A stretch of 64,000 nucleotides of DNA, taken from the NCBI GenBank assembly GCA_024234955.1, contig JACKNK010000001.1:620001-684000 (forward strand), written 5' to 3'. Position numbers and translations under genes: made by a program. The first letter of the stretch is position 1. Each line of letters opens with the position of its first letter. Source of the stretch: Gammaproteobacteria bacterium. GTDB lineage: Bacteria; Pseudomonadota; Gammaproteobacteria; JACKNK01. Below the pieces are notes generated by a model that worked only from the letters and a program-made list of their open reading frames with translations, was not told the origin of the DNA and ran no database searches. Below are positions 18,472 to 27,223 of the stretch, in pieces.

Positions 18472-19455
18472 TTAGCCGCGCCCGTGCATCTTCAGCACGG
18501 CTTTGACGATGTCGTCGGTCTTGGGCATGACCGCCTTCTCGAGCACGTGCGCATACGGGATCGGGATGTTCAGCGCGGACAGACGCACCGGCGCGGCATC
18601 AAGTTCGAAGAAGCACTCTTCGTTGATGATTGCCATGACCTCGGAGCCAACGCCTACCGGCGCTTCCGCCTCTTCGATAATGACGGCGCGATGCGTCTTT
18701 CTCACCGAAGCCGCAATGCCCGCACGGTCGAGCGGGGCCAGCGAATACAAGTCGATGACTTCGGCCTCGATGGCGTGCTGTTTTGAGAGCACTTCCGCCG
18801 CCGCCAGGGCCCAATGTACCGAGATGTTGTAACCGAACAGCGTCACATCGCGACCGTCGCGAGCGACCTCGGAACCTTCCAGGCTCATGAAGTACTCATC
18901 GTCCGGTACATCGCCCTTCATGTTGTACATGAGCTCGTGTTCATTGATGAACACCGGGTCGTTGCAGCGGATCGCCGATTTGAGCAACCCGTAAGCCTGG
19001 CGCGGGTTCGACGGCGTCACGACACGCAGGCCGGCGATGCCCATGAAGACCTTTTCCATACGTGCGGAATGCTGCGCACCGAGCTGGTGAGCGGTACCGC
19101 CCGGCGAACGGATGACCACCGGGGCCTCAAGCTGGCCCCCGGACATGTAACGCACCTTGGCCGCCGAGTTGAAGATCTGGTCCATCGCCAGCCAGGCGAA
19201 GTTGACCGACATGATCTCAACCACCGGACGCACCCCAAGGAAGGAGGCACCGATCGCCAGACCGGTGAAACCGTTCTCGGAAATCGGCGTATCCATGACC
19301 CGCTCCGGGCCGTACTTGTCATAAAGACCGTTGGTGGCCTTGTAGGTACCGCCGGCAACACCGATGTCCTCACCCATGCAGATGACCATCGGATCGCGTT
19401 CCATCTCTTCATCTTGGGCGCGGCGCAGGGCCTCCCAGAACATGATCTGCGACAT
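18472..19455 (-). CDS. pdhB: pyruvate dehydrogenase E1 component beta subunit
   Basis: The beta subunit of the heterotetrameric E1, which decarboxylates pyruvate with thiamine diphosphate. The 327-residue frame shows MFWEALRRAQDEEMERDP, MGEDIGVAGGTYKATNGLYDKYGPERVMDTPISE (a long conserved block), FNSAAKVRYMSGGQ, SPGGTAHQLGAQHSARME and IIEEAEAPVGVGSEVMA. The start ATG overlaps the alpha-subunit stop as ATGA, with a run of G residues acting as SD inside the upstream gene, so the two are coupled. This E1 alpha/beta type differs from the single-chain AceE usual in enteric bacteria. Confidence 0.95.
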   Translation of the reverse strand: MSQIMFWEALRRAQDEEMERDPMVICMGEDIGVAGGTYKATNGLYDKYGPERVMDTPISENGFTGLAIGASFLGVRPVVEIMSVNFAWLAMDQIFNSAAKVRYMSGGQLEAPVVIRSPGGTAHQLGAQHSARMEKVFMGIAGLRVVTPSNPRQAYGLLKSAIRCNDPVFINEHELMYNMKGDVPDDEYFMSLEGSEVARDGRDVTLFGYNISVHWALAAAEVLSKQHAIEAEVIDLYSLAPLDRAGIAASVRKTHRAVIIEEAEAPVGVGSEVMAIINEECFFELDAAPVRLSALNIPIPYAHVLEKAVMPKTDDIVKAVLKMHGRG

Positions 19456-20459
19456 CAGGCAGCCCCCCCATTGGCACCGACATGGACATATGGGTCGTTC
19501 TCCGCCCACACGTATTTTTCCACCTCAGCCGGATTCGGATCGGGCGACTCCTCGGAAAACTTGATGATCTCGTTCTCAATGTTCTCGAGGATTTCGGTAT
19601 CCATGTCCTTGAAGTCGTCCAGGGTCATTTCACCGGCCTCGACGAGACGATCGCGCAGGATCACCAGCGGATCGCGTGCGCCCCAGACACGCTCCTCGTC
19701 CTTCTGACGGTAAGCGTTGGAGTCGGACATCGAATGGCCGCGATAGCGATAGGTCATCAACTCAAGGAAATACGGCCCCTTGCCGGAACGGACATAATCG
19801 ACCGCCTTCTTGGCAGCCTCATACACCACCTCGACATCCTGCCCGTCAACTTGCTCGGCGGGCATGTCATAACCACACGCGCGCTTGTATTGATCGATGA
19901 CTGCCGTCGAACGGTCGATACGGGTGCCGATGCCATAGAGGTTGTTCTCGCAGACATAAAGCACCGGCAGCTTCCAGACCGCCGCCATGTTAAGCGACTC
20001 GTGGAAGGTCCCCTGATTGTTGGCGGCGTCACCCAGGAAGCAGATGGCGATGTCGTCATCGCCCTTCATCTGGATCGCCTTGGCCATGCCCGCCGCCAGC
20101 GGGAACGGCCCACCGACCAAGGCGTAGCCACCCATGAAACGGTGCTCGACATCGAAGATGTGCATGGAGCCACCGCGCCCTTTCGAGCATCCGGTCTCCT
20201 TGCCGAACAGTTCGGCCATCACCGCTTTCGGATCCGAACCGCATTTGATCGCATGGATGTGATCGCGATAACCGGTGATCACATAGTCCTTGCCAGGACG
20301 GGCCGCTTCCAGCACACCGTGCGCGCAGGCCTCTTCGCCCGGATACAGGTGCAGGAAGCCACCGATCTTGCGTTCCACATACGCCTCGTAACAGCGCTCC
20401 TCGAAGCGGCGCGCGAACAGCATTTCGCGCAGCAGGCGTTTTTTGACGGAAACCTCCAT
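19455..20459 (-). CDS. pdhA: pyruvate dehydrogenase E1 component alpha subunit
   Basis: The 334-residue alpha subunit carries the thiamine diphosphate site: GDAANNQGTFHESLNMAAVW and the NNLYGIGTR loop, plus GRGGSMHIFD and TYRYRGHSMSDSNAYR containing the phosphorylation-loop-type histidine. Start at 20459 (MEVSVKKRLLREMLFARRFE) is set by AAGGAG six bases upstream; an in-frame extension to 20573 reads through leader hairpins. The assignment to pyruvate rather than branched-chain 2-oxo acids follows from similarity to PdhA and from the lipoyl repeats in the adjacent E2; acetoin dehydrogenase is an alternative. Confidence 0.93.
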   Translation of the reverse strand: MEVSVKKRLLREMLFARRFEERCYEAYVERKIGGFLHLYPGEEACAHGVLEAARPGKDYVITGYRDHIHAIKCGSDPKAVMAELFGKETGCSKGRGGSMHIFDVEHRFMGGYALVGGPFPLAAGMAKAIQMKGDDDIAICFLGDAANNQGTFHESLNMAAVWKLPVLYVCENNLYGIGTRIDRSTAVIDQYKRACGYDMPAEQVDGQDVEVVYEAAKKAVDYVRSGKGPYFLELMTYRYRGHSMSDSNAYRQKDEERVWGARDPLVILRDRLVEAGEMTLDDFKDMDTEILENIENEIIKFSEESPDPNPAEVEKYVWAENDPYVHVGANGGAA

Positions 20460-20492
20460 GGGGGCTCCTTGAGTTGTTATGGCTGGATGAAC

Positions 20493-20550
20493 AAAAAACG
20501 CCCCGCTGGAGGCGCTTGTGCCGTGCCCATCTTTGAACAGATCGGGCACG
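20493..20550 (-). promoter_or_regulatory. stem-loops in the pdhA 5' leader, one terminator-like
   Basis: On the minus strand, upstream of pdhA, the first hairpin pairs CGTGCCC...GGGCACG (20522-20550) with an inner ATCT/AGAT extension. It is followed by a six-base-pair GC stem (20499-20514) with a run of six T (20493-20498). This ends about 34 bases before the pdhA start. The arrangement looks like an attenuator, or a terminator catching read-through from gcvPB; no known riboswitch consensus was recognised. Confidence 0.45.
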
Positions 20551-20594
20551 CGCGGAAAGGGCGCTATCTTCAAGAGTTCTTATGGGCCGGTCAA

Positions 20595-20626
20595 GAAAAA
20601 TGCGGGGCATTGCCCCGCATTTTTTC
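20595..20626 (-). terminator. terminator after gcvPB
   Basis: A 13-bp perfect stem (AAAAATGCGGGGC, ATT loop) with T-run, downstream of the glycine cleavage genes and upstream of pdhA. Confidence 0.88.
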
Positions 20627-20662
20627 CATAAAAACCAATTAAAACATTGGCTTAAACTATTT

Positions 20663-20679
20663 TGATACGAAACGTATCA
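20663..20679. promoter_or_regulatory. 17-bp palindrome, possible operator
   Basis: TGATACGAAACGTATCA is a perfect 7-bp inverted repeat with a 3-base centre, in an AT-rich stretch between gcvPB and the terminator at 20595. It could be a protein-binding site; nothing in the sequence identifies the protein. Confidence 0.3.
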
Positions 20680-20724
20680 TGTTGCCATAAGTAGCAAATC
20701 CGGCATTCAACAGATTCATACCAA

Positions 20725-22206
20725 TCAGTTGGCGGCCTGTTCCGGGGCATCGAAAGCGGTCGTCGGACGCCAAGCCAGATCGAGCTTCTTGGCGGCACGC
20801 ACCTCGTCGAGACGACGAACCGGAAGGGTCACCGGCGCGTCCTTGAGTGTCTTTATGTTTTCCGTTCCTTCAGCGAGGATCTTCTTCATGGTCTCGACAA
20901 ACCCATCCAGATCCTCCTTGGCCTCGGTCTCGGTCGGCTCAATGAGCAGACATTCCGGGACCAGCAGCGGGAAGTAGATGGTTGGTGCGTGATAGCCGTA
21001 ATCAAGCAGACGCTTGGCGACATCGGTTGCCGTGATACCGAATTCCTTGGCTTGGTTCTTCAAGGTGACGATGAATTCGTGGGTCGCACGTCGTTCCGGG
21101 AAGGCCAGTTCAAAACCGGATTTCTTCAACAGCGCCAGCAGATAGTTCGCGTTCAGGGTCGCAAACTCGCCGACCCGGTGCATGCCGTCACGACCGAGCA
21201 TGCGGGCATAGACATAGGCACGCAGCAGCACCCCGGCATTGCCCATCCAGGCGGAGAGACGACCGATGGTCTGGGGAATGTCCTTCTCGGTCAGCCAGCG
21301 GTATTCGTCGCAATCGTAATCGACGACCGGAATGGGCATGAACGGCAGCAGTCGCGAGCCGACACCGACCGCACCGGAGCCCGGCCCACCGCCGCCGTGC
21401 GGAGTGGAGAAGGTCTTGTGCAGGTTCATGTGAATGACATCGAAGCCCATGTCACCCGGGCGCACCTTGCCGAGGATCGCGTTCAGGTTGGCGCCGTCGT
21501 AATACAGCAAGCCGCCGGCGTCATGGACCATGCCGGCGATCTTCTTGATGCGGCGTTCAAACACGCCCAGCGTGGACGGGTTGGTGAGCATGATGCCGGC
21601 GGTCTGCGGGCCGATCGCGGCCTCCAGGGCGACCAGATCGACGTCGCCCTGCTCGTCGGTCGGTATCTCGCGCACCTCGAAACCGCACATCACCGCCGTC
21701 GCGGGATTGGTGCCATGCGCCGCATCGGGAACCAGAATCTCGGTGCGTGCAGTGTCGCCACGCGCATCGTGATAGGCACGGATCATGGCGACACCGGCAA
21801 ACTCGCCCTGAGCGCCGGCCATGGGTGTCAACGAGACCCCTTTCATGCCGGTGACCTCCTTGAGCATCTCCTGCAAGTCGTACAGACAAGCCAGGAAGCC
21901 TTGGCTCAAGGACTCAGGCGCCAGGGGGTGACGGTGCAGAAACTCCGGCAACATCGCCAAGGCGTTACAGGCACGCGGGTTGTACTTCATGGTGCAGGAG
22001 CCGAGCGGATAGAACTCGGTATCGATGGAGAAGTTCTTCTGCGAGAGCCGGGTGTAGTGACGCACCGCCTGCAGTTCCGAGACTTCCGGCATGAACGCAC
22101 GGGTCTTTCGCCGGAACGCCTCAGGAATCGAGGAAACATCCGCCAGTTTGGACGGTGCCTGAGCGGTACCACGACGGCCGTTGGAAGACTGTTCGAAAAT
22201 CAGCAT
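20725..22206 (-). CDS. gcvPB: glycine dehydrogenase (decarboxylating) subunit 2
   Basis: The C-terminal half of the two-subunit P protein of the glycine cleavage system, which decarboxylates glycine and passes the aminomethyl group to lipoylated GcvH. The 493-residue protein has SIDTEFYPLGSCTMKYNP, the block ending NPATAVMCGFEVREI, and the PLP lysine in IHMNLHKTFSTPHGGGGPGSG. The split GcvPA/GcvPB form contrasts with the single-chain GcvP of enterics. It is separated from gcvPA by tpx and a palindromic repeat, all on the same strand. Confidence 0.97.
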   Translation of the reverse strand: MLIFEQSSNGRRGTAQAPSKLADVSSIPEAFRRKTRAFMPEVSELQAVRHYTRLSQKNFSIDTEFYPLGSCTMKYNPRACNALAMLPEFLHRHPLAPESLSQGFLACLYDLQEMLKEVTGMKGVSLTPMAGAQGEFAGVAMIRAYHDARGDTARTEILVPDAAHGTNPATAVMCGFEVREIPTDEQGDVDLVALEAAIGPQTAGIMLTNPSTLGVFERRIKKIAGMVHDAGGLLYYDGANLNAILGKVRPGDMGFDVIHMNLHKTFSTPHGGGGPGSGAVGVGSRLLPFMPIPVVDYDCDEYRWLTEKDIPQTIGRLSAWMGNAGVLLRAYVYARMLGRDGMHRVGEFATLNANYLLALLKKSGFELAFPERRATHEFIVTLKNQAKEFGITATDVAKRLLDYGYHAPTIYFPLLVPECLLIEPTETEAKEDLDGFVETMKKILAEGTENIKTLKDAPVTLPVRRLDEVRAAKKLDLAWRPTTAFDAPEQAAN

Positions 22207-22261
22207 GGGGTGCTACCTGGGTGGGTAAAATCGAAGTTCGTCGCAGGCCAGTTCAAAACGC

Positions 22262-22340
22262 GCAGCGCCGTAGCCGGCTTGGTGCCTTTGATCAAAGCCT
22301 CATGCCGGCAACGCTACGCTTTATGCCGGCCCTACATCGG
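22262..22340. repeat. dispersed palindromic repeat (GATGTAGGCCGG family)
   Basis: Contains GTAGCCGGCTTGGTGCC on one side and the inverted TATGCCGGCCCTACATCGG on the other. Same family as 26029-26129, 48128-48224, the expanded array at 59106-59649, and a partial arm at 63432-63450. Confidence 0.75.
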
Positions 22341-22341
22341 G

Positions 22342-22839
22342 TCAGAGCGCAGCCAGCGCGGCGTCGTAGTTGGGTTCCTGGGCGATCTCGGGGACCAGTT
22401 CGGTGTAGACGACCTTGTTGTTCACATCGAGCACCACTACGGCACGACCGGTGATGCCGGCGAGTGGGCCATCGGTGATCAGGATTCCGTAGTCCTTGGC
22501 AAAATGTTTGTCGCGCATCATCGACAGGGTCACGACCTTGTCCGTGCCTTCTGCCGTGCAGAAACGGCCCTGGGCGAACGGCAGATCGGCGGAGATCACC
22601 AACATGACGGTGTCGTCACGGCCATCCGCCGCCTCGTTGAATTTCTTGGTGGAGATCGCGCAGATGCCAGTATCCAGGCTGGGAACGATGTTCAACAATT
22701 TCTTCTTGCCGGCGTAATCGGCCAGTGAACGGTCAGCCAACTCACCGTCGGTGAGTTTGAAGTCGGGCGCAGCAGTGCCGACTGCGGGCAGATCGCCACT
22801 GGTATGAATCTCGTTACCGTGCAGGGTGATGGAAGCCAT
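22342..22839 (-). CDS. tpx: thiol peroxidase
   Basis: Tpx is a thioredoxin-dependent peroxiredoxin that reduces hydrogen peroxide and alkyl peroxides. The 165-residue protein has the start MASITLHGNEIHTSG, the peroxidatic cysteine in PSLDTGICAIST, and the resolving cysteine in GRFCTAEG, matching the family. AGAGGA precedes the ATG. It sits inside the glycine cleavage cluster between gcvPA (89 bases upstream) and gcvPB, an unusual site. Confidence 0.96.
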   Translation of the reverse strand: MASITLHGNEIHTSGDLPAVGTAAPDFKLTDGELADRSLADYAGKKKLLNIVPSLDTGICAISTKKFNEAADGRDDTVMLVISADLPFAQGRFCTAEGTDKVVTLSMMRDKHFAKDYGILITDGPLAGITGRAVVVLDVNNKVVYTELVPEIAQEPNYDAALAAL

Positions 22840-22928
22840 GTTCTGATCCTCTCTCGCTGGTTGTTCGGGTCACCGCTCTCGGCGCCGCATGGTATGAACG
22901 TTGAAACGCGCGGAACCGGGAAAGATCC

Positions 22929-24326
22929 CTACCACTTCGGAGTGATCGGACATTTCACCGGGTTGCGCTTGTTGAAAACCCGATTCAGGTTCTCCGCGTA
23001 TTTGTTCAGATCGTCCTCAGTCTTGGTCTCGGTGGCACAGACCAGCAGGGCATTGCCCAACTCCGGGTAGTGCGCACTGAGGTCGTAACCGGCAACGATG
23101 TTCTGCGCCGCCATCGAACGGGTCACCTCGTCAACCGGATACTCCAGCTTGAGCACCGCCTCATGAAACCCGGGACGACTGAACACCTTCTCGACACCGA
23201 CAATGGATGTCAATTTCCCGACCAGGGACTGGGTATTGGCGTGGCTGGCTGCCGCAACACGCTCCAGTCCTTCAGCGCCCATGATCGACATGTAAATGGT
23301 CGATGCGGTCACCGCGAGACCCTGATTGGTGCAGATATTCGAGGTCGCCTTGGAACGACGGATATGCTGCTCGCGGGCCTGCAGGGTCAGTACGAAACCA
23401 GGCTTGCCTTCGATATCCAGGGTGCGGCCCACGATACGGCCGGGCATCTGCCGAACCAGTGCCTGCTTGCAGCACATGAAGCCGTAATACGGACCGCCGG
23501 AAGACAGCGGCACGCCCAGAGGCTGACCCTCGCCTACGGCGATGTCTGCGCCCTGCCCACCCCACTCACCGGGCGGCGTCAGCAAGGCCATTGCCATTGG
23601 GTTGACGACCGCGATGGCGAGCGCATCGTTGGCATGGGCCCAATCAGTGAGTTGATCGACATCCTCCAGAACGCCGAAGAAATTCGGCTGGGGGATGACC
23701 ACCGCCGCGAAGTCCTGCCCGGCAAATTGGGCCAACGCCTCCACCGGGGTATGGCCGCCGTCGCGGTCGTAATCGACCTCGACCAGCTCGATGCCCTGAT
23801 TCTTGACGATGTTATGGGTGACCTGACGGTAATAAGGATGCAGCGCACGCGGAATCAGAATCCGCCCGGACTTGGACTTGCGATTCGCCCGCACCGCCAT
23901 CAGCACCGCCTCGGATAACGCGGACGCGCCGTCATACAGCGACGCGTTGGACGCATCCAGGCCGGTCAGCGCGGTGATCATCGACTGGTATTCGTAGACC
24001 ACCTGCAACGTGCCCTGGCTGGCTTCGGCCTGATACGGGGTATACGCCGAATAGAACTCGCCACGGGTGGTGATCTGCCATACCGCCGCCGGGATGTGGT
24101 GCTCGTAAGCACCCGCACCGATGAAGTTCAGCGGCATGCCATCCGCCGAAGCGCGGTCGTGCATGATGCGGGTGATTTCCATCTCGCTGGCACCCTTGGG
24201 GACGCCATCCAGGCCCTTGGCGCGCAGTTCCTTGGGGATTTCGTCGAACAAGTCGTCGATACGCTCGGCGCCGATGGCGGCAAGCATGTCCTGCACATCG
24301 TTCTGGGTATGGGGAATAAAAGGCAT
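22929..24326 (-). CDS. gcvPA: glycine dehydrogenase (decarboxylating) subunit 1
   Basis: The N-terminal half of the two-subunit glycine decarboxylase. The 465-residue protein begins MPFIPHTQNDVQDMLAAIG and contains FIGAGAYEHHIPAAV, the block YTPYQAEASQGTLQVVYEYQ, LYDGASALSEAVLMAVR and TSNICTNQGLAVTASTIYMS, all diagnostic. It lacks the PLP lysine, which is in GcvPB. It follows gcvH after 136 bases. Confidence 0.97.
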   Translation of the reverse strand: MPFIPHTQNDVQDMLAAIGAERIDDLFDEIPKELRAKGLDGVPKGASEMEITRIMHDRASADGMPLNFIGAGAYEHHIPAAVWQITTRGEFYSAYTPYQAEASQGTLQVVYEYQSMITALTGLDASNASLYDGASALSEAVLMAVRANRKSKSGRILIPRALHPYYRQVTHNIVKNQGIELVEVDYDRDGGHTPVEALAQFAGQDFAAVVIPQPNFFGVLEDVDQLTDWAHANDALAIAVVNPMAMALLTPPGEWGGQGADIAVGEGQPLGVPLSSGGPYYGFMCCKQALVRQMPGRIVGRTLDIEGKPGFVLTLQAREQHIRRSKATSNICTNQGLAVTASTIYMSIMGAEGLERVAAASHANTQSLVGKLTSIVGVEKVFSRPGFHEAVLKLEYPVDEVTRSMAAQNIVAGYDLSAHYPELGNALLVCATETKTEDDLNKYAENLNRVFNKRNPVKCPITPKW

Positions 24327-24462
24327 CGGGGGGAACCGCAGAGTCTAGGTAAATAAGGAATGAGGTCTGTTCAGCAACGACCCGGAGCAAGAACGGCTGC
24401 GCGTCGAAAAGTGGCGCGCAACCGTCCTTGTCTGGTCATGACTTTTGTAAAAGTCTGCTGAA

Positions 24463-24852
24463 TCAGCCTTCGTCGTCGAGCACGGCCTGATAGGCATCGA
24501 CATCGATCAGATCGTCGAGCGCCCCGTCTTCGACCTTCATCTTGATCAGCCAACCGTCGCCGTAGGCATCGGAGTTGATCATTTCCGGGCTGTCGCTCAA
24601 CGCCTCGTTGACCGCAACGACTTCACCGGCGATCGGCGCATAGACGTCGGATGCCGCCTTCACGGACTCGACCACGGCACAGGCCTCCTCCGCGTCCAGT
24701 TCGCGACCGACATCGGGCAATTCGACATAGACCAGGTCCCCGAGAAGTTCCTGGGCGTGGTCGGTGATGCCGATGGTGACGGTGCCGTCACCTTCGTCAC
24801 GAATCCATTCATGGGAGGCGGTGTATTTCAGTTCAGCAGGCAGATTGCTCAT
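24463..24852 (-). CDS. gcvH: glycine cleavage system H protein
   Basis: The lipoyl carrier that shuttles the aminomethyl intermediate between the P and T proteins. The 129-residue length is standard; KYTASHEWIRDEGDGTVTIG and the lipoylation motif AVVESVKAASDVYAP are present. It starts 27 bases after gcvT ends, so it is cotranscribed. Confidence 0.98.
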   Translation of the reverse strand: MSNLPAELKYTASHEWIRDEGDGTVTIGITDHAQELLGDLVYVELPDVGRELDAEEACAVVESVKAASDVYAPIAGEVVAVNEALSDSPEMINSDAYGDGWLIKMKVEDGALDDLIDVDAYQAVLDDEG

Positions 24853-24879
24853 TTTTCATAAACCTCGAAGGCAGGCCCT

Positions 24880-25965
24880 TTAAAGACAAGACTTTCCGTT
24901 ACGGACGAAGGGAGGGGTGACCACGCGACAATCGAGAAGTTTGCCACGCACATCGACCTGACAGCGCTCACCGGTGGCTTTCGGCACCCGCGCCAGCGCA
25001 ATACCGACGCCGAGGGTCGGAGAGAAACCACCACTGGTGATTTCACCCTCCCCAACACCTTCGGCGACGACACGCTGATGATTACGCAGGACGCCCTTGC
25101 CTTCCAGTACCAAACCGACCCGCTTCATGGCGACACCCGCTGCCTTTTCAGCTTCAAGCGCGGCGCGACCAATGAAATCGCGATCTGCCGGGTCCATGGC
25201 AACGGTCCAGGCCAGACCGGTGGACCACGGCGAGGTGCCCTCGTCCATGTCGGAACCGTACAGATTCATGCCCGCTTCCAAACGCAGCGTGTCGCGCGCG
25301 CCGAGCCCGCAGGGACGAACACCTGCCGCGACGAGACGATTCCAGAAATCGACGGCATCGCGGTCCGGCAGGATGATTTCGTAACCGTCCTCACCGGTAT
25401 AGCCGGTGCGGGCAATGAACCATTCGCCGTCGATAGCAGCAAAAAACACCTTGAGCGCATCCGCAGCAGCCGCCGTTTCCGGCGATAGCAGTCCGTTGAC
25501 CTTGGCGCGGGCATTCGGCCCCTGGATCGCGATCATCGCCAGCTCCGGTCGTTCGGTCACGGTCACGTCGAAACGCCCGGCCTGCGCCTGGATCCACGCA
25601 ATGTCCTTGTCGCGGGTGGCGGCATTCACCACCAGACGATAGTGAGTTTCATCGAGGTAATAGGTGATCAGGTCATCAATCACCCCGCCATCGGCCTTCA
25701 GCATGCAGCCATAAAGGGCCTTGCCGGACACGGTCAGTTTGGCGATGTCGTTGGCAAGCAGATTGCGCAGAAATGCCTTCGCCTCTGCACCGGCGACGTC
25801 CACCACCGTCATGTGCGAGACGTCGAACATGCCCGCGTCCTGACGGACCACATGATGCTCCTCAAGCTGGGAGCCATAGTTCAGCGGCATGTCCCAGCCG
25901 CCGAAATCGACCATCTTGCCGCCGGCGGCGACGTGGGTGTCGTAGAGGGGGGTCTTGTTGCCCAT
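24880..25965 (-). CDS. gcvT: glycine cleavage system T protein (aminomethyltransferase)
   Basis: GcvT transfers the methylene group to tetrahydrofolate and releases ammonia. The 361-residue protein has KTPLYDTHVAAGGKMVDFGGWDMP at its start (shown in part), DVSHM, the catalytic-region block GYTGEDGYEI, and the C-terminal GEITSGGFSPTLGVGIALA. GAAGGG precedes the ATG. It is the first gene after the glycine riboswitch, in the order gcvT-gcvH-gcvPA-tpx-gcvPB. Confidence 0.97.
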   Translation of the reverse strand: MGNKTPLYDTHVAAGGKMVDFGGWDMPLNYGSQLEEHHVVRQDAGMFDVSHMTVVDVAGAEAKAFLRNLLANDIAKLTVSGKALYGCMLKADGGVIDDLITYYLDETHYRLVVNAATRDKDIAWIQAQAGRFDVTVTERPELAMIAIQGPNARAKVNGLLSPETAAAADALKVFFAAIDGEWFIARTGYTGEDGYEIILPDRDAVDFWNRLVAAGVRPCGLGARDTLRLEAGMNLYGSDMDEGTSPWSTGLAWTVAMDPADRDFIGRAALEAEKAAGVAMKRVGLVLEGKGVLRNHQRVVAEGVGEGEITSGGFSPTLGVGIALARVPKATGERCQVDVRGKLLDCRVVTPPFVRNGKSCL

Positions 25966-25977
25966 GGATCGGCCCTT

Positions 25978-26008
25978 CAGTTGGCAGTTGGCAGTTGGCA
26001 GTTGGCAG
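25978..26008. repeat. 7-bp tandem repeat in the gcvT leader
   Basis: Four exact copies of TTGGCAG (25981-26008) plus a partial one, starting 15 bases upstream of the gcvT ATG and just beside its Shine-Dalgarno. Confidence 0.85.
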
Positions 26009-26028
26009 TCGTCAGTAATCGGTGGTCA

Positions 26029-26129
26029 GATGTAGGCCGGCATAAGCGCAGCGTTGCCGGCTTGATGCCGCGAACCGCGCTACCCGCATTGAGCCGGCTA
26101 CGGCGCTTCGCGCCTTAAACCGGCCTACA
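26029..26129. repeat. dispersed palindromic repeat (GATGTAGGCCGG family)
   Basis: Begins GATGTAGGCCGGCATAAGCG and ends with the inverted TTAAACCGGCCTACA. It lies in the gcvT leader between the riboswitch terminator and the start codon. Confidence 0.8.
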
Positions 26130-26188
26130 GCCGAACTCGTCGCTCTCGATTTCTGCCTGTAACCCCGATTCGGAGATTCCACAGGCAC

Positions 26189-26229
26189 AAAAAAAGGGGC
26201 GGCGCACGACTCTCGTCATGCGCCGCCCC
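26189..26229 (-). terminator. terminator of the glycine riboswitch
   Basis: Fifteen-base arms (26196-26210 and 26215-26229; core GGGGCGGCGC) with a TCTC loop and a run of seven T on the minus strand. Its 5' arm overlaps the conserved 3' end of the second aptamer (GGACAGAGGGG), the expected architecture for glycine-controlled anti-termination. Confidence 0.9.
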
Positions 26230-26440
26230 TCTGTCCGGGAACCTGAGAGATCAGGAGACCGCGTGACCGTTCGGTTCGCGATGTCCCTGCCCCGTCGGTG
26301 GATCGTCAGCGAGGACGACCGCTCTCCAGAGGCAACGTCCACGGCGGTCCTTGGTACCTGAGCGTTTCCGGGCGGATGTTGCGCCTTCGGCGGTCGCGCC
26401 TCGATCACAGGAACCGGCGCGACTCTCTCCCACCGTGGGT
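26226..26440 (-). ncRNA. tandem glycine riboswitch
   Basis: On the minus strand two glycine aptamers follow each other. Aptamer I (about 26343-26435) has GGGAGAG, ACCGCCGAAGGCGCAAC and CTCAGGTACCAAGGACCG. Aptamer II (about 26226-26332) has CTGGAGAGCGG, CACCGACGGGGCAG and TCTCAGGTTCCCGGACAGAG. These are the conserved core elements of the gcvT class. A terminator overlaps the end of aptamer II, so glycine binding probably prevents termination and turns on gcvT and the genes after it. Confidence 0.92.
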
Positions 26441-26567
26441 GTGGTTGCGGCGCTGATTATGCCCATCACCGAACCGTTCGCATAGGGCACAAGCATTAAG
26501 GAAATTGGCGATTGCAGATTCGTGGCTGCCGACGAAATTCGATCTTCTCCGTCCACCTGTCTGCGGA

Positions 26568-27179
26568 TCAGGATGACTTATCCGGGCTGTAAACCGCTCC
26601 ATTAGCTTGTAAATACGCATCCAATATCGCTTTGGCTGCACCACGTTGTTGCTCACGAAGCACGCCGATTCCCCGCCGCTGCAAGGATTCGACCCAATTG
26701 GCCGGCTTGTCGCCCTCGTCGAAGCCGATGTCGCGGGCGTCCTGGCTGACCGCACCAGTCACTACGCGACGGACGCCGGACCAGGGGATGGCGCCGAAAC
26801 ACATTGCGCACGGTTCAGTGCTTGTCACCAATTCATAGGCGGGCAGACCTTCGCTGGAGAGGTCATGGACCCCGAGCTTTCGCTGCGCAAGGCTGATGGC
26901 GACCATTTCCGCATGCAGCATCGACAATCCTTGCGGCATGACGAGATTGACGCCAAGCGAAACCAACGCCCCGGTTTCGATCTCGAAAACGGCCGCAGCA
27001 AACGGGCCTCCGGTTCCGTTTTCGATGTTCTGCGCGGCGGCACCGATGACGTACGCCATTCGCGCGTCCACCACCTCGCTACGAGAGTACGCCCGACAAT
27101 AGTCCTCGACCCAATCAGGCAGTTCGAACGACACCTGCGCAGGCTGAAACGGAATCGTCCCGCTGTCCGCAAAACCCAT
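26568..27179 (-). CDS. CMP/dCMP-deaminase-fold protein, probable guanine or nucleoside deaminase
   Basis: A 203-residue zinc-dependent deaminase. The catalytic zinc motifs are LHAEMVAI (His ligand and proton-shuttle Glu) and TEPCAMCFGAI (two Cys ligands). GGPFAAAVFE and NLVMPQG match the guanine deaminase (GuaD)/tRNA adenosine deaminase superfamily rather than cytidine deaminase. The substrate cannot be fixed; guanine or another purine is most likely. Start at 27179 with AGGGA upstream. It lies 44 bases downstream of ribBA on the same strand. Confidence 0.82.
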   Translation of the reverse strand: MGFADSGTIPFQPAQVSFELPDWVEDYCRAYSRSEVVDARMAYVIGAAAQNIENGTGGPFAAAVFEIETGALVSLGVNLVMPQGLSMLHAEMVAISLAQRKLGVHDLSSEGLPAYELVTSTEPCAMCFGAIPWSGVRRVVTGAVSQDARDIGFDEGDKPANWVESLQRRGIGVLREQQRGAAKAILDAYLQANGAVYSPDKSS

Positions 27180-27223
27180 TATCACGTCCCTACTTGGCGA
27201 ATCTGCTGTTTTGCCGGGGTGGC

